DNA from: Aspidapion aeneum
Lineage: Eukaryota > Arthropoda > Insecta > Coleoptera > Brentidae
Length of the DNA stretch: 64,000 nt
Reading direction: 5' to 3'
NCBI GenBank assembly: GCA_963576565.1
Contig: OY755044.1
Coordinates: 40,011,235-40,075,234, forward strand
Shown: in pieces, positions 11,526 to 21,910 of the stretch
Position numbering within the stretch: the stretch's first letter is position 1
Layout: every line of letters begins with the position of its first letter
Program-made: the position numbers and the translations under genes
The notes under the pieces: generated by a model
Told to the model about the DNA's origin: nothing
Seen by the model: only the letters and a program-made list of their open reading frames with translations
Databases searched by the model: none

Positions 11526-11529
11526 TGTT

Positions 11530-13530
11530 CTATTTAAGTGGCACCGCGTCATAGCTATGGTAAGCCAAATTCTGCGGCAAAATCTAAGTAAAGAAGCCTT
11601 AAAAAATTAGTGTTTCACTTTGTACATGCAGTGTGCCGCTCGGGGCTTAATGTTCGAAGGATAAAACACTACGACCTTTTAAAGGAGAGATCAAATAGGT
11701 ACTTACCTGATAAATAAAGATCCGAAACATAAAAGAGGATCCAAAATTATATTAAAATGTGTGCAAATATTGATTTAGTTGCAAAGACGGTAATATGTTT
11801 TGTGAAAAGCTCCGTCATAATTTGTTTGACATACCGTCAAAACAACAACGAATAGAAAATGTCAAAGCCCTGCTAAATCAATAATATGTTCGTAACAACC
11901 AGATAATAGTATATATGTTCCTTTCTAATGAAATCGTTTAGAAGAAGACATCAATAAAAAGCAAGTAAAATAGTAAGCTAATGACTAATTAGTGCAGTGC
12001 CTCATTTTGGGAATCAATATCAATAAAAAAATTAAAGGAAGTGCATGCGACTGTATGTACCCCTCTACTCCCTTCCCGCCCATCAAGGTTTTGATGACGC
12101 GGTGTCACTTTAATACAACATCAACTATAGTAGTTAGTAGTGATTTTCTTTACAAGGAAACAGGTACCATGGTCATGGATTAATCCGATGGGGGTTTATT
12201 TTCTTTGGACGGTCGTAACTTTTTTATAGCTTCACTTAGATTATGTTTTATCGACACTTTGTTATTTGTAAGGCACTGTTAAGATTTACACGACCGCGGC
12301 TTAATGACATAGTTTTTAATTGTGTTTAGTTTAATACTAATTACCAATTAGTTTTGGGAGAGAGGCAATAATGATCAACCCTCTTGTACGCATCTTGGGT
12401 CCAAATGGGTCAGCTTAGAGAAAACACGTAAACGGAATATCAGGTGTGTGAAACAAGGACTCACATCGAGATAGGTGTGAGTTGGAATTGCTCCAGTTTT
12501 AATTTTAATATTTAAAATTATTGGAATGTGCAAAAAACATATCTGGTTTTTTATATCAATATAACGAGTGTTATTTCTTCTTAACACTAGGTTAAAATTG
12601 AATTTAAAAAAATAAATAAAAACAAAATAAAATGTTTTGTAGTTCAAAAAATGTAACTGGAAATGAACGACCCGTAAGCGTACAGAGTACTGTATTCGCC
12701 CTCTGACACGACTCGAGCTTACCACTGGGCTCCCTCAAAAATTTAATTTAGGTCTACAACAAAGTTTTAGTTAATAATTTTTACTGTAAACTTAACAATT
12801 TACGTCAAATGCAAGTATCTGCAATCACTTTATAAAATTATCCCTGTTAAACCAAAATGCTGAAAAGACCTGAACAAGACAGTTCAATTTACACGGAAAA
12901 GTGCATTTCACATTTAGGAGTAATGAGCGAAAACGAATTTAAATGAAAAGTTCAGCAAAAGTAATATTTTTAAAAACTTGTTTTTAAGTTGCAATCGATA
13001 AAAAAATTCGGTAGTTAGGTCTTTTTTGACCCAAATGACTTATTTTCAGTGTCCATAACTACGGACGGTATGATTGATAACGATAACAAAAATAAACAGG
13101 GGACAAAAGGTTGAGTAAAGGTAGAAGGTAAGCTTGACTGTTACAAAGGGATAATATTTTTACGTTAAAAATCAATTTATCCTGTTATAAATTGTAACTT
13201 TTTTGCATAGAAATATGTTTTTTAATATCACAGAATATAACGATGCCAAAAGGTAGAACTTAAGCTCAAAAATAAATCAATTTGCGCATACAAGCTTTCA
13301 ACCCATTACACCAAATTCGGGTTGATACTGTTGCTAGGCGTCCCGATATTTCGGGATCTGTCCGCATTGCTGTGAGTCTCGAGTCCTAAAAACACACTCT
13401 TCAAGATGACAAATGCCCCGAAAACTAAAATCTTAAGCGTATTTTATTGATAGAATTAAAAGGGGGAAATATTTTGGTCTTCCAAATAACCCACCAGAGC
13501 ACTGGAAAATAATCTTTACTAATACCTTAT
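11530..13530. other. No recognised gene
   Basis: A 116-codon minus-strand frame at 12375-12725 has a low-complexity, F/N/I-rich content and no motif. The rest is AT-rich and unassigned. Confidence 0.4.
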
Positions 13531-13740
13531 TTGAAGCCTCTGATAATGTCTTTAAAGCATCGCTTTTCCGATGAAAACCTACCAGCTTTCGAACTATTGG
13601 CATTACATCCGTTTGTTATACTAGACCTGTCATTCAGTACATTTAAGATACGCAATAAACAATTTTTCGAATTTTTTCATTTAAACTTGCTTGACGATGA
13701 GGCGATCCAGCATTACCATGTAGAATTGTGCATTCTGAGT
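13531..13740 (+). pseudogene. Possible hAT transposase C-terminal fragment
   Basis: The frame includes SLKHRFSDENLPAFELLALH, which resembles the L-x-x-R-F-x-x-x-x-L-x-A-F segment before the dimerisation region of ZMYM/DUF4371-type hAT proteins. A less clear FFEFFHLNLLDDEA follows. The rest of the 105-codon frame (KKKKRRGRRG) looks like simple sequence. No element ends or other transposase parts lie next to it. The resemblance is weak and could be chance. Confidence 0.3.
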
Positions 13741-13989
13741 GTACACCGGAAATTAGTTTTAGAAAAAAAGAAGAAGAGAAGAGGAAGGAGAGGTTTTAAG
13801 CAGATTTGTGGAAGATTCCAGATGTTTCGTTTATCTGTAATAGGTTAAGATTTAAAAAACTGATGTGTATGTATGTTCGTTTTTTCGTTTTCGTTTTTTT
13901 TTGTTGATTTCAATAAATACCTATTTTATTTTTAACTTTTTGCATTTACCCCTCCCGAAGTTTCATGCTGCATACGCCCATGAGCTGAC

Positions 13990-14715
13990 CAGTGACAACT
14001 TGTGAAAAGTGGTCGTGTCTATCTATCTATTTAGGCTTCTTCGATCTATCTTTGGACATAGGCCTCCCCCGCATGTTTCTTCAAATCGTCCGCTCATCTC
14101 ATTTGGTGTCTTCCCCTACTTCTTTTATTTTCCCAAGGTCTTCAGTTTACAATACATTTGTCCCATCGATCGTCTTTCTGTCTGATATTATGACCGGCAA
14201 ATTTCCATTTTAATTTTGCTACCTCTCCTATGACATCCCTTACTTTTGTTTTATTTCTTATCCATTCATTCCTTTTTCTATCTTGTCTTTCCATTGATCT
14301 TTGGGCTTTTGTTAACTTAACTTAAATTACTTAACCATGTTTGATTTTGTAAGCGTCCAGGTCTGGGATTCATATGTGAGCATAGAAAAATACATTGGTT
14401 ATACACTTTCGTTTTAAGGTACTCTTCTAATATAAAATTTTCTCTCTTTTTACATTTTTCTGAGACATGTTTTCCTACTTGGGTAAAAGCTCTAGTCAGC
14501 GTAACATTTATTTCATCTATATTTTCATTTTCGCATCTTAAGTTTTGGGTTAGCTGTTTCTTTGTATATAGCTTTATTTTGTGTTTCTTTATGTCAAGTT
14601 GTTCATTGGTATTGTTAATTTTTCTTTTCATTTCGAAATTGCTATCAATCCAGATTTTTGTTCTGACCATCCTGTGATCACTGCCTGTTGTAAAGCTTTT
14701 TAGGACTGTTACATC
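13990..14715 (-). pseudogene. Internally deleted non-LTR retrotransposon (endonuclease end plus 3' end)
   Basis: On the minus strand, sequence from about 14715 reads FTTGSDHRMVRTKIWIDSN, the C-terminal S-D-H motif of an APE-type endonuclease, followed by about 100 lysine-rich codons (to 14317). Then from about 14285 a second part reads VAKLKWKFAGHNIRQKDDRW...RSRGRHQMR.ADDL. This is the W-x-GH-x-x-R...RW...GRP-type tail found at the C-terminus of many insect non-LTR ORF2 proteins. The reverse transcriptase that should lie between them is missing. One in-frame stop lies inside each conserved tail segment. A long internal deletion in a once complete element explains this best. Confidence 0.7.
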
Positions 14716-14776
14716 TCTAACGATAACTATTTAACTTCAGATGTTCTGTCTAACTAACTATCAAATCTTGTGAAGC

Positions 14777-15690
14777 GTTTTTGACACACTTCTCATTATC
14801 CGATTTGGGTGAAATTTGGTACACACATAGTGGTCCCATGACAATACAACATTAAGAAAAAAATATCATCCCACCCCTACCCACACCCCCTTCCATAGAA
14901 TAATTTGTTTTTGACACACATCCCGTTATCCGATTTGGATGAAATTTGATATACATATAGTGGTCCGATGACAATACAATATTAAGAAAAAAATATCCTC
15001 CCACCTCTACCCCCACCCCCTTTCATAGAAAAATGAGTTTTTGACACACTTCCCTTTATCCGATTTGGATGAAATTTGGTATTCACATAGTGGTTCGATG
15101 ACAATACAACATTTAAAAAAAATATCCTCCCACCCCTACCCCCACCCCCTTCCATAGAAAATAAATTTTTGACACCCTTCCCAATATCCGATTTGGATGA
15201 AATTTGATATACATATAGTGATCCGATGACAATACAATATTAAGAAAAAAATATCCTCCCACCCCTACCCCCACCCTCTTTCATAGAAAAATGAGTTTTT
15301 GACACACTCCCCATTATCCGATTTGGATGAAATTTGGTATTCACATAGTGGTCCTATGACAATACAACATTAAAAAAATATATCCTCCCACTCCTACCCC
15401 ACCCCCATCTATAGAAAAATGCGTTTTTGACACACTTCCCTTTATCCGAATTGGATGAAATTTGGTATACATATAGTGGTCCGATGACAATACAACAATA
15501 ATTAAAAAATGTCCTCCCACCCCTATCCCCCACCCCCTTCCATAAAAAATGCGTTTTTGACACACTTCACCTCAAATGATTTTTATAAAATTTGGTATAT
15601 GCATAAAGGTCCGATGGCAATACAGCCCAAACAAAAAATATATTTCTACCTCTACCCCCACCCTCTCCTTCCCCCAATAGAAAAATGAGT
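14777..15690. repeat. Satellite-like tandem array, ~130-bp unit, about 7 copies
   Basis: The string TTTTTGACACAC recurs with its GAC at 14783, 14913, 15043, 15171, 15301, 15429 and 15559, giving a period of 128-130 bp. Each unit continues with CCGATTTGGATGAAATTTGG, GGTCCGATGACAATACAA and a C-rich block CCACCCCTACCCCCACCCCC. The last copy (after about 15560) degenerates. Frames crossing it on the minus strand are repetitive and not genes. Confidence 0.9.
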
Positions 15691-15789
15691 TTCCAAACAA
15701 CTCACGATCAGCGATTTCATTATAATCTAGAATCAACTCTGCTGTTCTGTTATTGAACAAATATTTTCATTTAATAGAGTAGATAGCTG

Positions 15790-16305
15790 AGACTAAAAAG
15801 TAGAAAATAAATTGGTAAATTTTTTTTTTAAGTCACAAGCTTTTATAAAATGCACTAAAAGTTAAAAAATAATTTTCTAACATTCTAATATTATCATAAT
15901 AATAAAAGCGATGGCTGCAAATCAAAGCCTAATTTAATCTAAAGTTGTGATCCCAACACTTAAAGAATATTCAACATAGCAGGTCATCAAAGATATGTTT
16001 GATGTGCCGCAATGTTATGCCATTGCCATACCTATGTCAGAGAAATGCTGGGGTATGGTCGGGTTGGGTGTGTTTGGTACCTCTGCATTTTTCTGCTAGA
16101 TTGATTCTTGCAAATAGTGATATTTTATTGATACTGATATCTTATCGTGCTAACATCGTCAAGATTTCCATCAGTCGGCCATCGCTTTTATTATTATGAT
16201 AATATTAGAATGTTAGAAAATTATTTTTTAATTTTTAGTGCATTTTATAAAAGCTTGTGACTTTTGAAATTTTTTTTACCAATTTATTTAGTAGTCAGTA
16301 TGTAA
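15790..16305. mobile_element. Long-inverted-repeat element (~110-bp arms)
   Basis: The left arm (about 15805-15915) has AAATAAATTGGTAAA, AAGTCACAAGCTTTTATAAA, and TCTAACATTCTAATATTATC. It is repeated as its complement in the right arm (about 16177-16290). About 260 bp of single-copy sequence lies between. Short extensions, GACTA..TAG and its complement, may be the true ends. No target duplication was resolved and there is no coding capacity. Confidence 0.7.
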
Positions 16306-16319
16306 TCAATTTCGTTTTT

Positions 16320-16927
16320 TGTTATTGAATTAGGGCTGAGCCATGTCCACTTTCGATGCCGTTATTTCCTATAAAACTAATTCATTGCATACAGGTGTTC
16401 TTCCTCTAGACTCTAGATAATTCCATGAGGTTGTTCCCCTGTCATTCCTTTCACCATATCCAAAACCCCTATTTTAGTTTCCTCTATGTTAATTTTCTTA
16501 TCTAAAAGTGGTCGTACTTTTATAAGATGGACCATATTATGATGTTTTCCTACAGATGAAATTGAATAAAATTTCATAATAATGGGGTACATCATTACCA
16601 CCCTATTGTGAAGCCTGTCCGCGCTAAAAAGGGATGTGCAACTAGTTTTTGGTCATTAGGAGGAAAATAATTCGGCCGACGGTTTCAATTTTGAGGGTAT
16701 TGTTGTTTTATTCAATTGTCTAGCTCAAAATTCCACTATATAAATGCGAGTGTCACTTGTTTCACACATGCCGTGAAAAAAAAACAATAGTTGATTTTGG
16801 GTATTATTGCCATTAGCGTTGAATTATAGGGTTATTCAATTTAATCATTGGTAAATTGTAACATTGTTACTAGGTACTGAAATTAAAAATTTATCAAAAT
16901 CATCTAACATTTATTATTATTTTTTTT
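16320..16927. other. No recognised gene
   Basis: AT-rich sequence between two repeats, with nothing recognisable on either strand. Confidence 0.4.
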
Positions 16928-17623
16928 AGCTCACACATATACTATACTATAGTAGTGTGAGCTATGGTGATCCTAATTTTTTCGAGAAAAAAAAAGTTGC
17001 TCCGATTTTAAAAATTTTTATATATCTTTGCGTTTCAGATGATTTTGAAACTTTTTTGTTGCGCCGTCTGTCTGTCTGTCTGTCTGTATGTCTGTAACGA
17101 CCAACGCGCATAACTCAAAAACCGCTTGGCCGATTTTAATGAAATTTGGTACCTAGGCTGGGTCTTGAGTCGAGATGGTCCCATTTAAAAATGAACAAAA
17201 TCCACCGAACAGAAACCAAATAAAAGGGTGGGGGTAGATTACAAAAATTAGAGTTTATGTGAAAATATGGCGTGTGTGATATCAAACGAAAGGTAATTGA
17301 GTCCGGAGTTTAACAAAATACATTTTAGTTTTTTGTTTTTTTTAAGGGTGGGGGTAGATTTCAAAAATTTGAGTTTAAGTCAAAACATGGCTTGTGTGGT
17401 ATCAAACGAAAGGTAATTGAGTCCGGAGTTTAACAAAATACATTTTAGTTTTTTGTTTTTTTTAAGGGTGGGGGTAGATTTCAAAAATTTGAGTTTAAGT
17501 CAAAACATGGCTTGTGTGGTATCAAACAAAAGGTAATTTAGTCTGGAGTTAAATAAAACATATTTCAGTTTTTAGTTATATTAGCTCACACGTACACTAT
17601 AACTATAGTACCTAGTGTGAGCT
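16928..17623. repeat. Repeat bounded by two AGCTCACAC hairpins
   Basis: A palindrome AGCTCACACATATACTATAC... closing in GTGTGAGCT (16928-16963) starts the block. A closely related palindrome (17583-17623) ends it. In between are a (GTCT)n run at about 17065-17095, the string TTGGCCGATTTTAATGAAAT, and the 120-bp tandem repeat. The shared bounding hairpins suggest a mobile repeat family, but its class is not known to me. Confidence 0.55.
17225..17580. repeat. 120-bp tandem repeat, 3 units
   Basis: GGGTGGGGGTAGATT recurs at exact 120-bp spacing (17226, 17346, 17466). The second and third units are almost identical over their first two thirds and share TGTGGTATCAAACGAAAGGT. The first unit is more diverged at its start and the third at its end. 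The array lies inside the hairpin-bounded block. Confidence 0.9.
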
Positions 17624-17640
17624 TAGGGGCCCATATATTG

Positions 17641-18426
17641 GCAGAGTATTTTATTCAGGCGGAGGTTTACGCTATACTAACATGGGAGCAAGAAATTAGG
17701 AACGAAACAGGAAAGCGCCTCTGCATCTCTTTAGACGGTCAAGCTGCGCTCAAAGCACTGTGCAAACCAACCATGTGGGTGTAATGCAGGAGTGCGCAGA
17801 TGTACTTCAGGAGTTGGTCGGAGTTAGTCCCAGGCCACATGGGAGTCCCAGAAAACGAGAAAGCGGACGAACTCGCCAGGGGTGGATCCCGACAGAAATG
17901 CGTCGGGCCAGAGCCTTTCCTGGGGCTCACAAGAGGGCAAATGAAGTCGGCCCTAACAGAGTGGACCCAGAAAGAGATACCAAAGGAATGGACCGACGCA
18001 GGAAGCGCCAGACAAACGAAGGAGTATGTGACAGAATACAGCACGTCCCGTTGTTACTGGCTCCTCCGTAGAACACGTGGTGGTGGTGAGAGCCATAGTG
18101 GGAGTCGTAACCGGACGCTGCATCCTACACGGACACTTGGCAAAAATGAGAATGAAAAAGAATGCGTCGTGCGAGTGGTGTTGGGTCTCATCATGTGAAG
18201 CATACAAGGAGGCAAGAAGAGAGGTATTGGAAGAGAAAGCCTTTGAGACGGAGGACCTTCTGAATCTGAGGCGGTCCGATATTTTGGCCTTTGTACAGAA
18301 GACGGCCTTAGTGAAGGAAGGAGGCAGTAGGGGGGATGCCCGGGAGTTGGCGAAAGGGGCGCTTCATGTATCAAGTCGCCAGGCCTAGAGCCTACCTCAC
18401 ACTACTTCTACTACTACTACTACTAT
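17641..18426 (+). pseudogene. 3' end of a non-LTR retrotransposon: RNase H plus zinc-finger tail
   Basis: The frame starting near 17641 reads QAEVYAILTWEQE, then ISLDGQAALKAL with a catalytic-type Asp, a stop at 17782-17784, and VPGHMGVPENEKADELARGG. This is the standard ending of an insect RNase H domain. It continues into a region with KSALTEW and EYVTEYST. After a frameshift at about 18065-18085 the next frame reads GVVTGRCILHGHLAKM followed by CEWCW, the usual H/C tail of such ORF2 proteins, and runs to the stop at about 18388. A (CTA)n tail at 18408-18426 marks the 3' end. The element is truncated at the 5' side just after the hairpin at 17623. The reverse transcriptase is absent. Confidence 0.8.
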
Positions 18427-18429
18427 TTA

Positions 18430-19161
18430 CTTGTTTCAAAATCATAAAATTATAAACAGAAAAATCATATAAGAGATTTTCCCCTAAATAAAAGAAACAG
18501 CAATATTATTACTATTGTACCAAATATAAAAAGTAAGAATAGCAAAAATTTTACAAAAATCCTTGATGTGGTTTTAGTAGAAATATTGACGGGCGATTTT
18601 TTTAAAATTAACAAGTGAAAAATACAATGAACAAAACATATCTAGTATATTTTGTAAAATGTCCACAAATACTTCAGGTAAAAATGGCCAGAACTCCCAG
18701 AAAGTATATCCGAAAATATAAAGTACCTATTAGCCTAGAGAGCTTCTACTAACTTAGATATCTTAAAATTATTTTAAAAAAATTTAAAAAATTACCTCCT
18801 AATAAGCAGCAATAAAAATGAAATAAAACACACCTAGTACGTTGTGTGAAATATTCACAAATACTATAGGATAAAATGAGATCAACTCTTAGAAAACAAA
18901 ATTAGACGATTAGCTATAAATGTATTCAAATATATATTAGAGATCGGGAATTACATCCACAAATACTATAGGACAAAATAAACGCAAATCCCAAAAAACA
19001 CGAATAACTTTGAATGTATCGGAAAGTATGTTATGGTAGGTAATTAGATTATCAACAATTAAGTTAAAATTGGTGATTACCGCCTCATGCGAAATCGTAA
19101 GGTAATGCCAGGTTTGCGCCTGATTTATTAATATTTGGCGCAAAAAATGCTATAGCTGTGG
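18430..19161. other. No recognised gene
   Basis: AT-rich sequence with AAATATTCACAAATACT-like strings that recur loosely at 18640-18680, 18850 and 18955, and again at 28080-28110 and 28880-28910. This suggests an old dispersed repeat. Nothing coding was seen. Confidence 0.35.
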
Positions 19162-19166
19162 TCTAT

Positions 19167-19639
19167 TGTTAGCTCCCGCTAAATTTCGCGGTTGTTTATA
19201 TATATTTTTAAAAACACACAACTGTATGAAGGACAAAGCGCATTCCGCGTATTTGGACATGCGCACCAACAACCAGTGAGATCCTTGTCATTCGCCTAGA
19301 GAAAAAGGCGTGTTAATTTCGTTCTCCAACTATTTTCAAATATCTACACCTGAAAGTGCTCGATTTTTGTGTACTGAAGCATAGAACTAGAAACTTCAAC
19401 CCTTCAGCTACGTGGTGACATCATTAGATCCATCAGGGGCCCCTTGGAAGTGGAGAATTTGGCTGCAAAAGAGGTGAGTGCATTTGTCTGATTACCGTTG
19501 TGTGCCACCAATATTTTTTCCTATGGACGTTTAGATTATTTCGTAATTTCATATCAATATTTATGTTTGTTCACGCTATCATTAATTAAAATATTTACAG
19601 TCCACTGCATTTAGCGTTTTTTCTATCCGTGGACTAACA
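19167..19639 (+). repeat. 5' LTR of the BEL/Pao element
   Basis: It begins TGTTAGCTCCCGCT and ends GGACTAACA. A GAG|GTGAGT splice-donor-like site (GT at 19474) and an ATATTTACAG acceptor-like site (AG at 19599-19600) lie inside and would define a 127-bp intron in the transcript leader. A possible TATA-like run TTTATATATATTTTTA occurs at about 19193-19210. Confidence 0.93.
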
Positions 19640-20028
19640 TAAAGTGTTCCTTTCGAGCCGAATTATTTTTAAATAATAAATCCATACGACGGTATTAATA
19701 ATTATTTGCAATAAGAACGCGGCCTTGAATTTTTCGCATCATCGTATTTGAAACGCCGAGAGAGAAAGTCGGCGCAGTACCTGGTTTTGGTCCGCTGCTA
19801 TAGTAACGGGTCTACTTCGCGAGGTATAAACAAAAGCGAGTAGGAATCAAAACAAACAAAACAAAAGTTCAGTGGTGTACCATATCATTTCGATATTTAA
19901 AACAATTTTCATCAATTGCGATAAATTAGTGCATATTTTCGACAATTCGTCATTTTTCTATTTCAGAAGCATTAATTTAGCGTTAATTGTATATTTACCG
20001 ACAATTTCGTCATTTCAAAGGTAAAATC

Positions 20029-21469
20029 ATGTCTGTCAAAAAAGCCGTACAAAAACGCAAGGGTTTTTTATCTGCGATCACCGAGTGTTATGTGTTGTCA
20101 AAGACTGCGGAAAAGGATGAAAGAGCGAGAAACGAGTTTCAAGTGAGGTATTCCGATGTGGATGAAACCTTCGATAAATGCATGCTGGCGCATAATGACG
20201 TCATTATGTTTATAGACGACACGGACGACGAGGAGTTTAAAACGCAGGATGCGATCCTTTCAGAAGCTCGTAAATATTTTTATGCGTGTAAGAGGGGTTT
20301 ACTCTAAAATATTTCCGGTTGAGGCCCCATCTTTTTCGGGATCATATGTTCGACAAAACGAATCTGAAACTCCAAAACTCAAAGAGTTAGGTATTCCCAT
20401 ATTCCGAGGTGATAAAAAATTATGGCCAAGCTTTTTCGATCTTTTTAATAACATTATAGATCAAAATCAAAGTCTAAGTAACGTTCGAAAACTTCAATAT
20501 TTATTTTCATATCTCGAGGATGAGCCTTTAAAATTGATATCAGGGATTAGCTTATCTGATCAAAATTATAAAATTGCTTATGACAAATTAGTCAATAGAT
20601 ATCAAAACAAGCGAGACCTCGCAAATGATGCTTTAAGCTCAATTATGAACTCCACCTTAAAAAACGAGTCAGCTAAAGAATTACGTAATTTAATTGACAC
20701 CTTTTCTGAATCCCTAGAAATTTTAAAATCACTTAGCTTTGACGTTGGCAGTTGGGACTTTATTATTTTTTTCATTTTATTAGAAAAATTAGATATTCCA
20801 ACGCGTTCAAATTTCGAAATGAGTCACGCCAATACTAATACCGAAATTCCCACTTTTCAGTCACTTTTTCAATTTCTAGAAAAAAGATGTAAAGTTTTGG
20901 AATCACTTCCTCAATCAACAGCACCCAAAAAGGTGCCTATATATCAAAAATCAAATTCTATGCAAAGTCAGTCTGGGCAAAAGCCTACCTATCAAAATTC
21001 AAATTCTATGCGAAATCAGTTTGGGCAAAAGCCTACCTATAAATCATCCAATTCGCCTTTTATAGGACTGGCTGGCACCTCAACTAATTCGAGTACGGGA
21101 ATAAAATGTTTCCGGTGTAATCAAGGTCACGTGCTTTCGAAATGTCAAACATTTCTTGATCTCTCACCTATCGATCGCCTATCTTTCGTCAAACAGAAAA
21201 AATTATGTCTAGCGTGTTTTCATCCCTTGCATAATGTAGATACGTGCAAATCAAAATATTCATGCAGGACTTGCAATAGTAAAAGGCACCACACTTTAAC
21301 TCATATCTTAGAAACTAATCAAGAGTCTGGAAGCCAAGATACTAGTCCTGTCATTCACACACCACCTGTCAATAATCTTCATGTGTCATTAAATGCCTCA
21401 GGACCTTCAGGTACCTTTCTTTTATGCACCGCCATAATAGATGTTATGGACGGTTGCGGAAATTTTTAA
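20029..21469 (+). pseudogene. gag: BEL/Pao gag, frameshifted
   Basis: The first frame starts at ATG 20029 (MSVKKAVQKRKG) and runs to a stop at 20307. The homologous reading continues in the +1 frame from about 20290 (YSKIFPVEAPSF) to the stop at 21467-21469, so a single-base change near the four-G run at about 20294-20297 splits gag. The second part carries the BEL-type capsid core (IPIFRGDKKLWPSFFDLF, YLFSYLEDEP, LVNRYQNKRDLA). After two near-repeats of a Q/S/N-rich segment at about 20950-21050, it has a CCHC zinc knuckle CFRCNQGHVLSKC and further Cys/His motifs (CLACFHPLHNVDTC, CRTCNSKRHHTLTH). These bind RNA and package the genome in the family. The upstream ATG at 19987 is in frame but lies in the leader; 20029 gives the better context (AAATCATG). 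Confidence 0.9.
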
Positions 21470-21910
21470 CCTGTAAGGGCACTGCTTGATTCTGGATCGC
21501 AGACAGGATTCATCAGTGAAAAGTGTATTCAGCGTCTTAATCTTCCTAGGCGAAGTTACACCACTGAAATATTCGGATTAAATCAGATGTCTTCTTTCAC
21601 TTCCAAAGGGCTCGTTCAATGTCACATTAAGCCACAAGGACAAGTCACTCCTTTACTTAATTTCGAAGCAATTGTTGTTCCACAACTATGTTCCAATATG
21701 CCTACATTCTCTTTGAACGATAATCAGTGGAAACACTTGGGAAACCTTAAACTTGCCGACCCATCTTATTTCAAATCTAGACCTGTGGACCTGGTTATTG
21801 GTTGCGAGCTATTCGCACAGATATTCAAGGAGGGCAGGGTTCTTGGACAGGTAGGGCAGCCCTTGAAACTATCTTTGACTGGGTCGTCATGGGAAAGGTT
21901 GACGAAGTAG
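21470..21910 (+). pseudogene. BEL/Pao aspartic protease region
   Basis: Directly after the in-frame stop that ends gag, the same frame continues with VRALLDSGSQTGFIS, the D-S-G catalytic motif of retroviral-type aspartic proteases. It goes on through FTSKGLVQCHIKPQ to RPVDLVIGCELFAQIF, the second conserved block of BEL/Pao proteases (the family usually has L-I-G/L-L-G-A-D). The stop at 21467-21469 therefore looks like a nonsense change between gag and protease rather than a normal gag end. A frameshift at about 21850-21890 then moves the reading to the frame that carries the reverse transcriptase. No active polyprotein can be made from this copy without suppression or repair. Confidence 0.85.

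Noticed and set aside
11992..12725. Open frames of 63-116 codons
   Set aside because: Low-complexity composition, no motif, overlapping frames on both strands; typical of chance in AT-rich DNA.
12640..12740. Minus-strand sequence GAGCCCAGTGGTAAGCTCGA resembles a tRNA/SINE A box
   Set aside because: No acceptable B box at the right distance and no poly-A or repeated body; too weak to call.
15341..15565. Two overlapping glycine-rich minus-strand frames
   Set aside because: They read through the 130-bp satellite in two frames.
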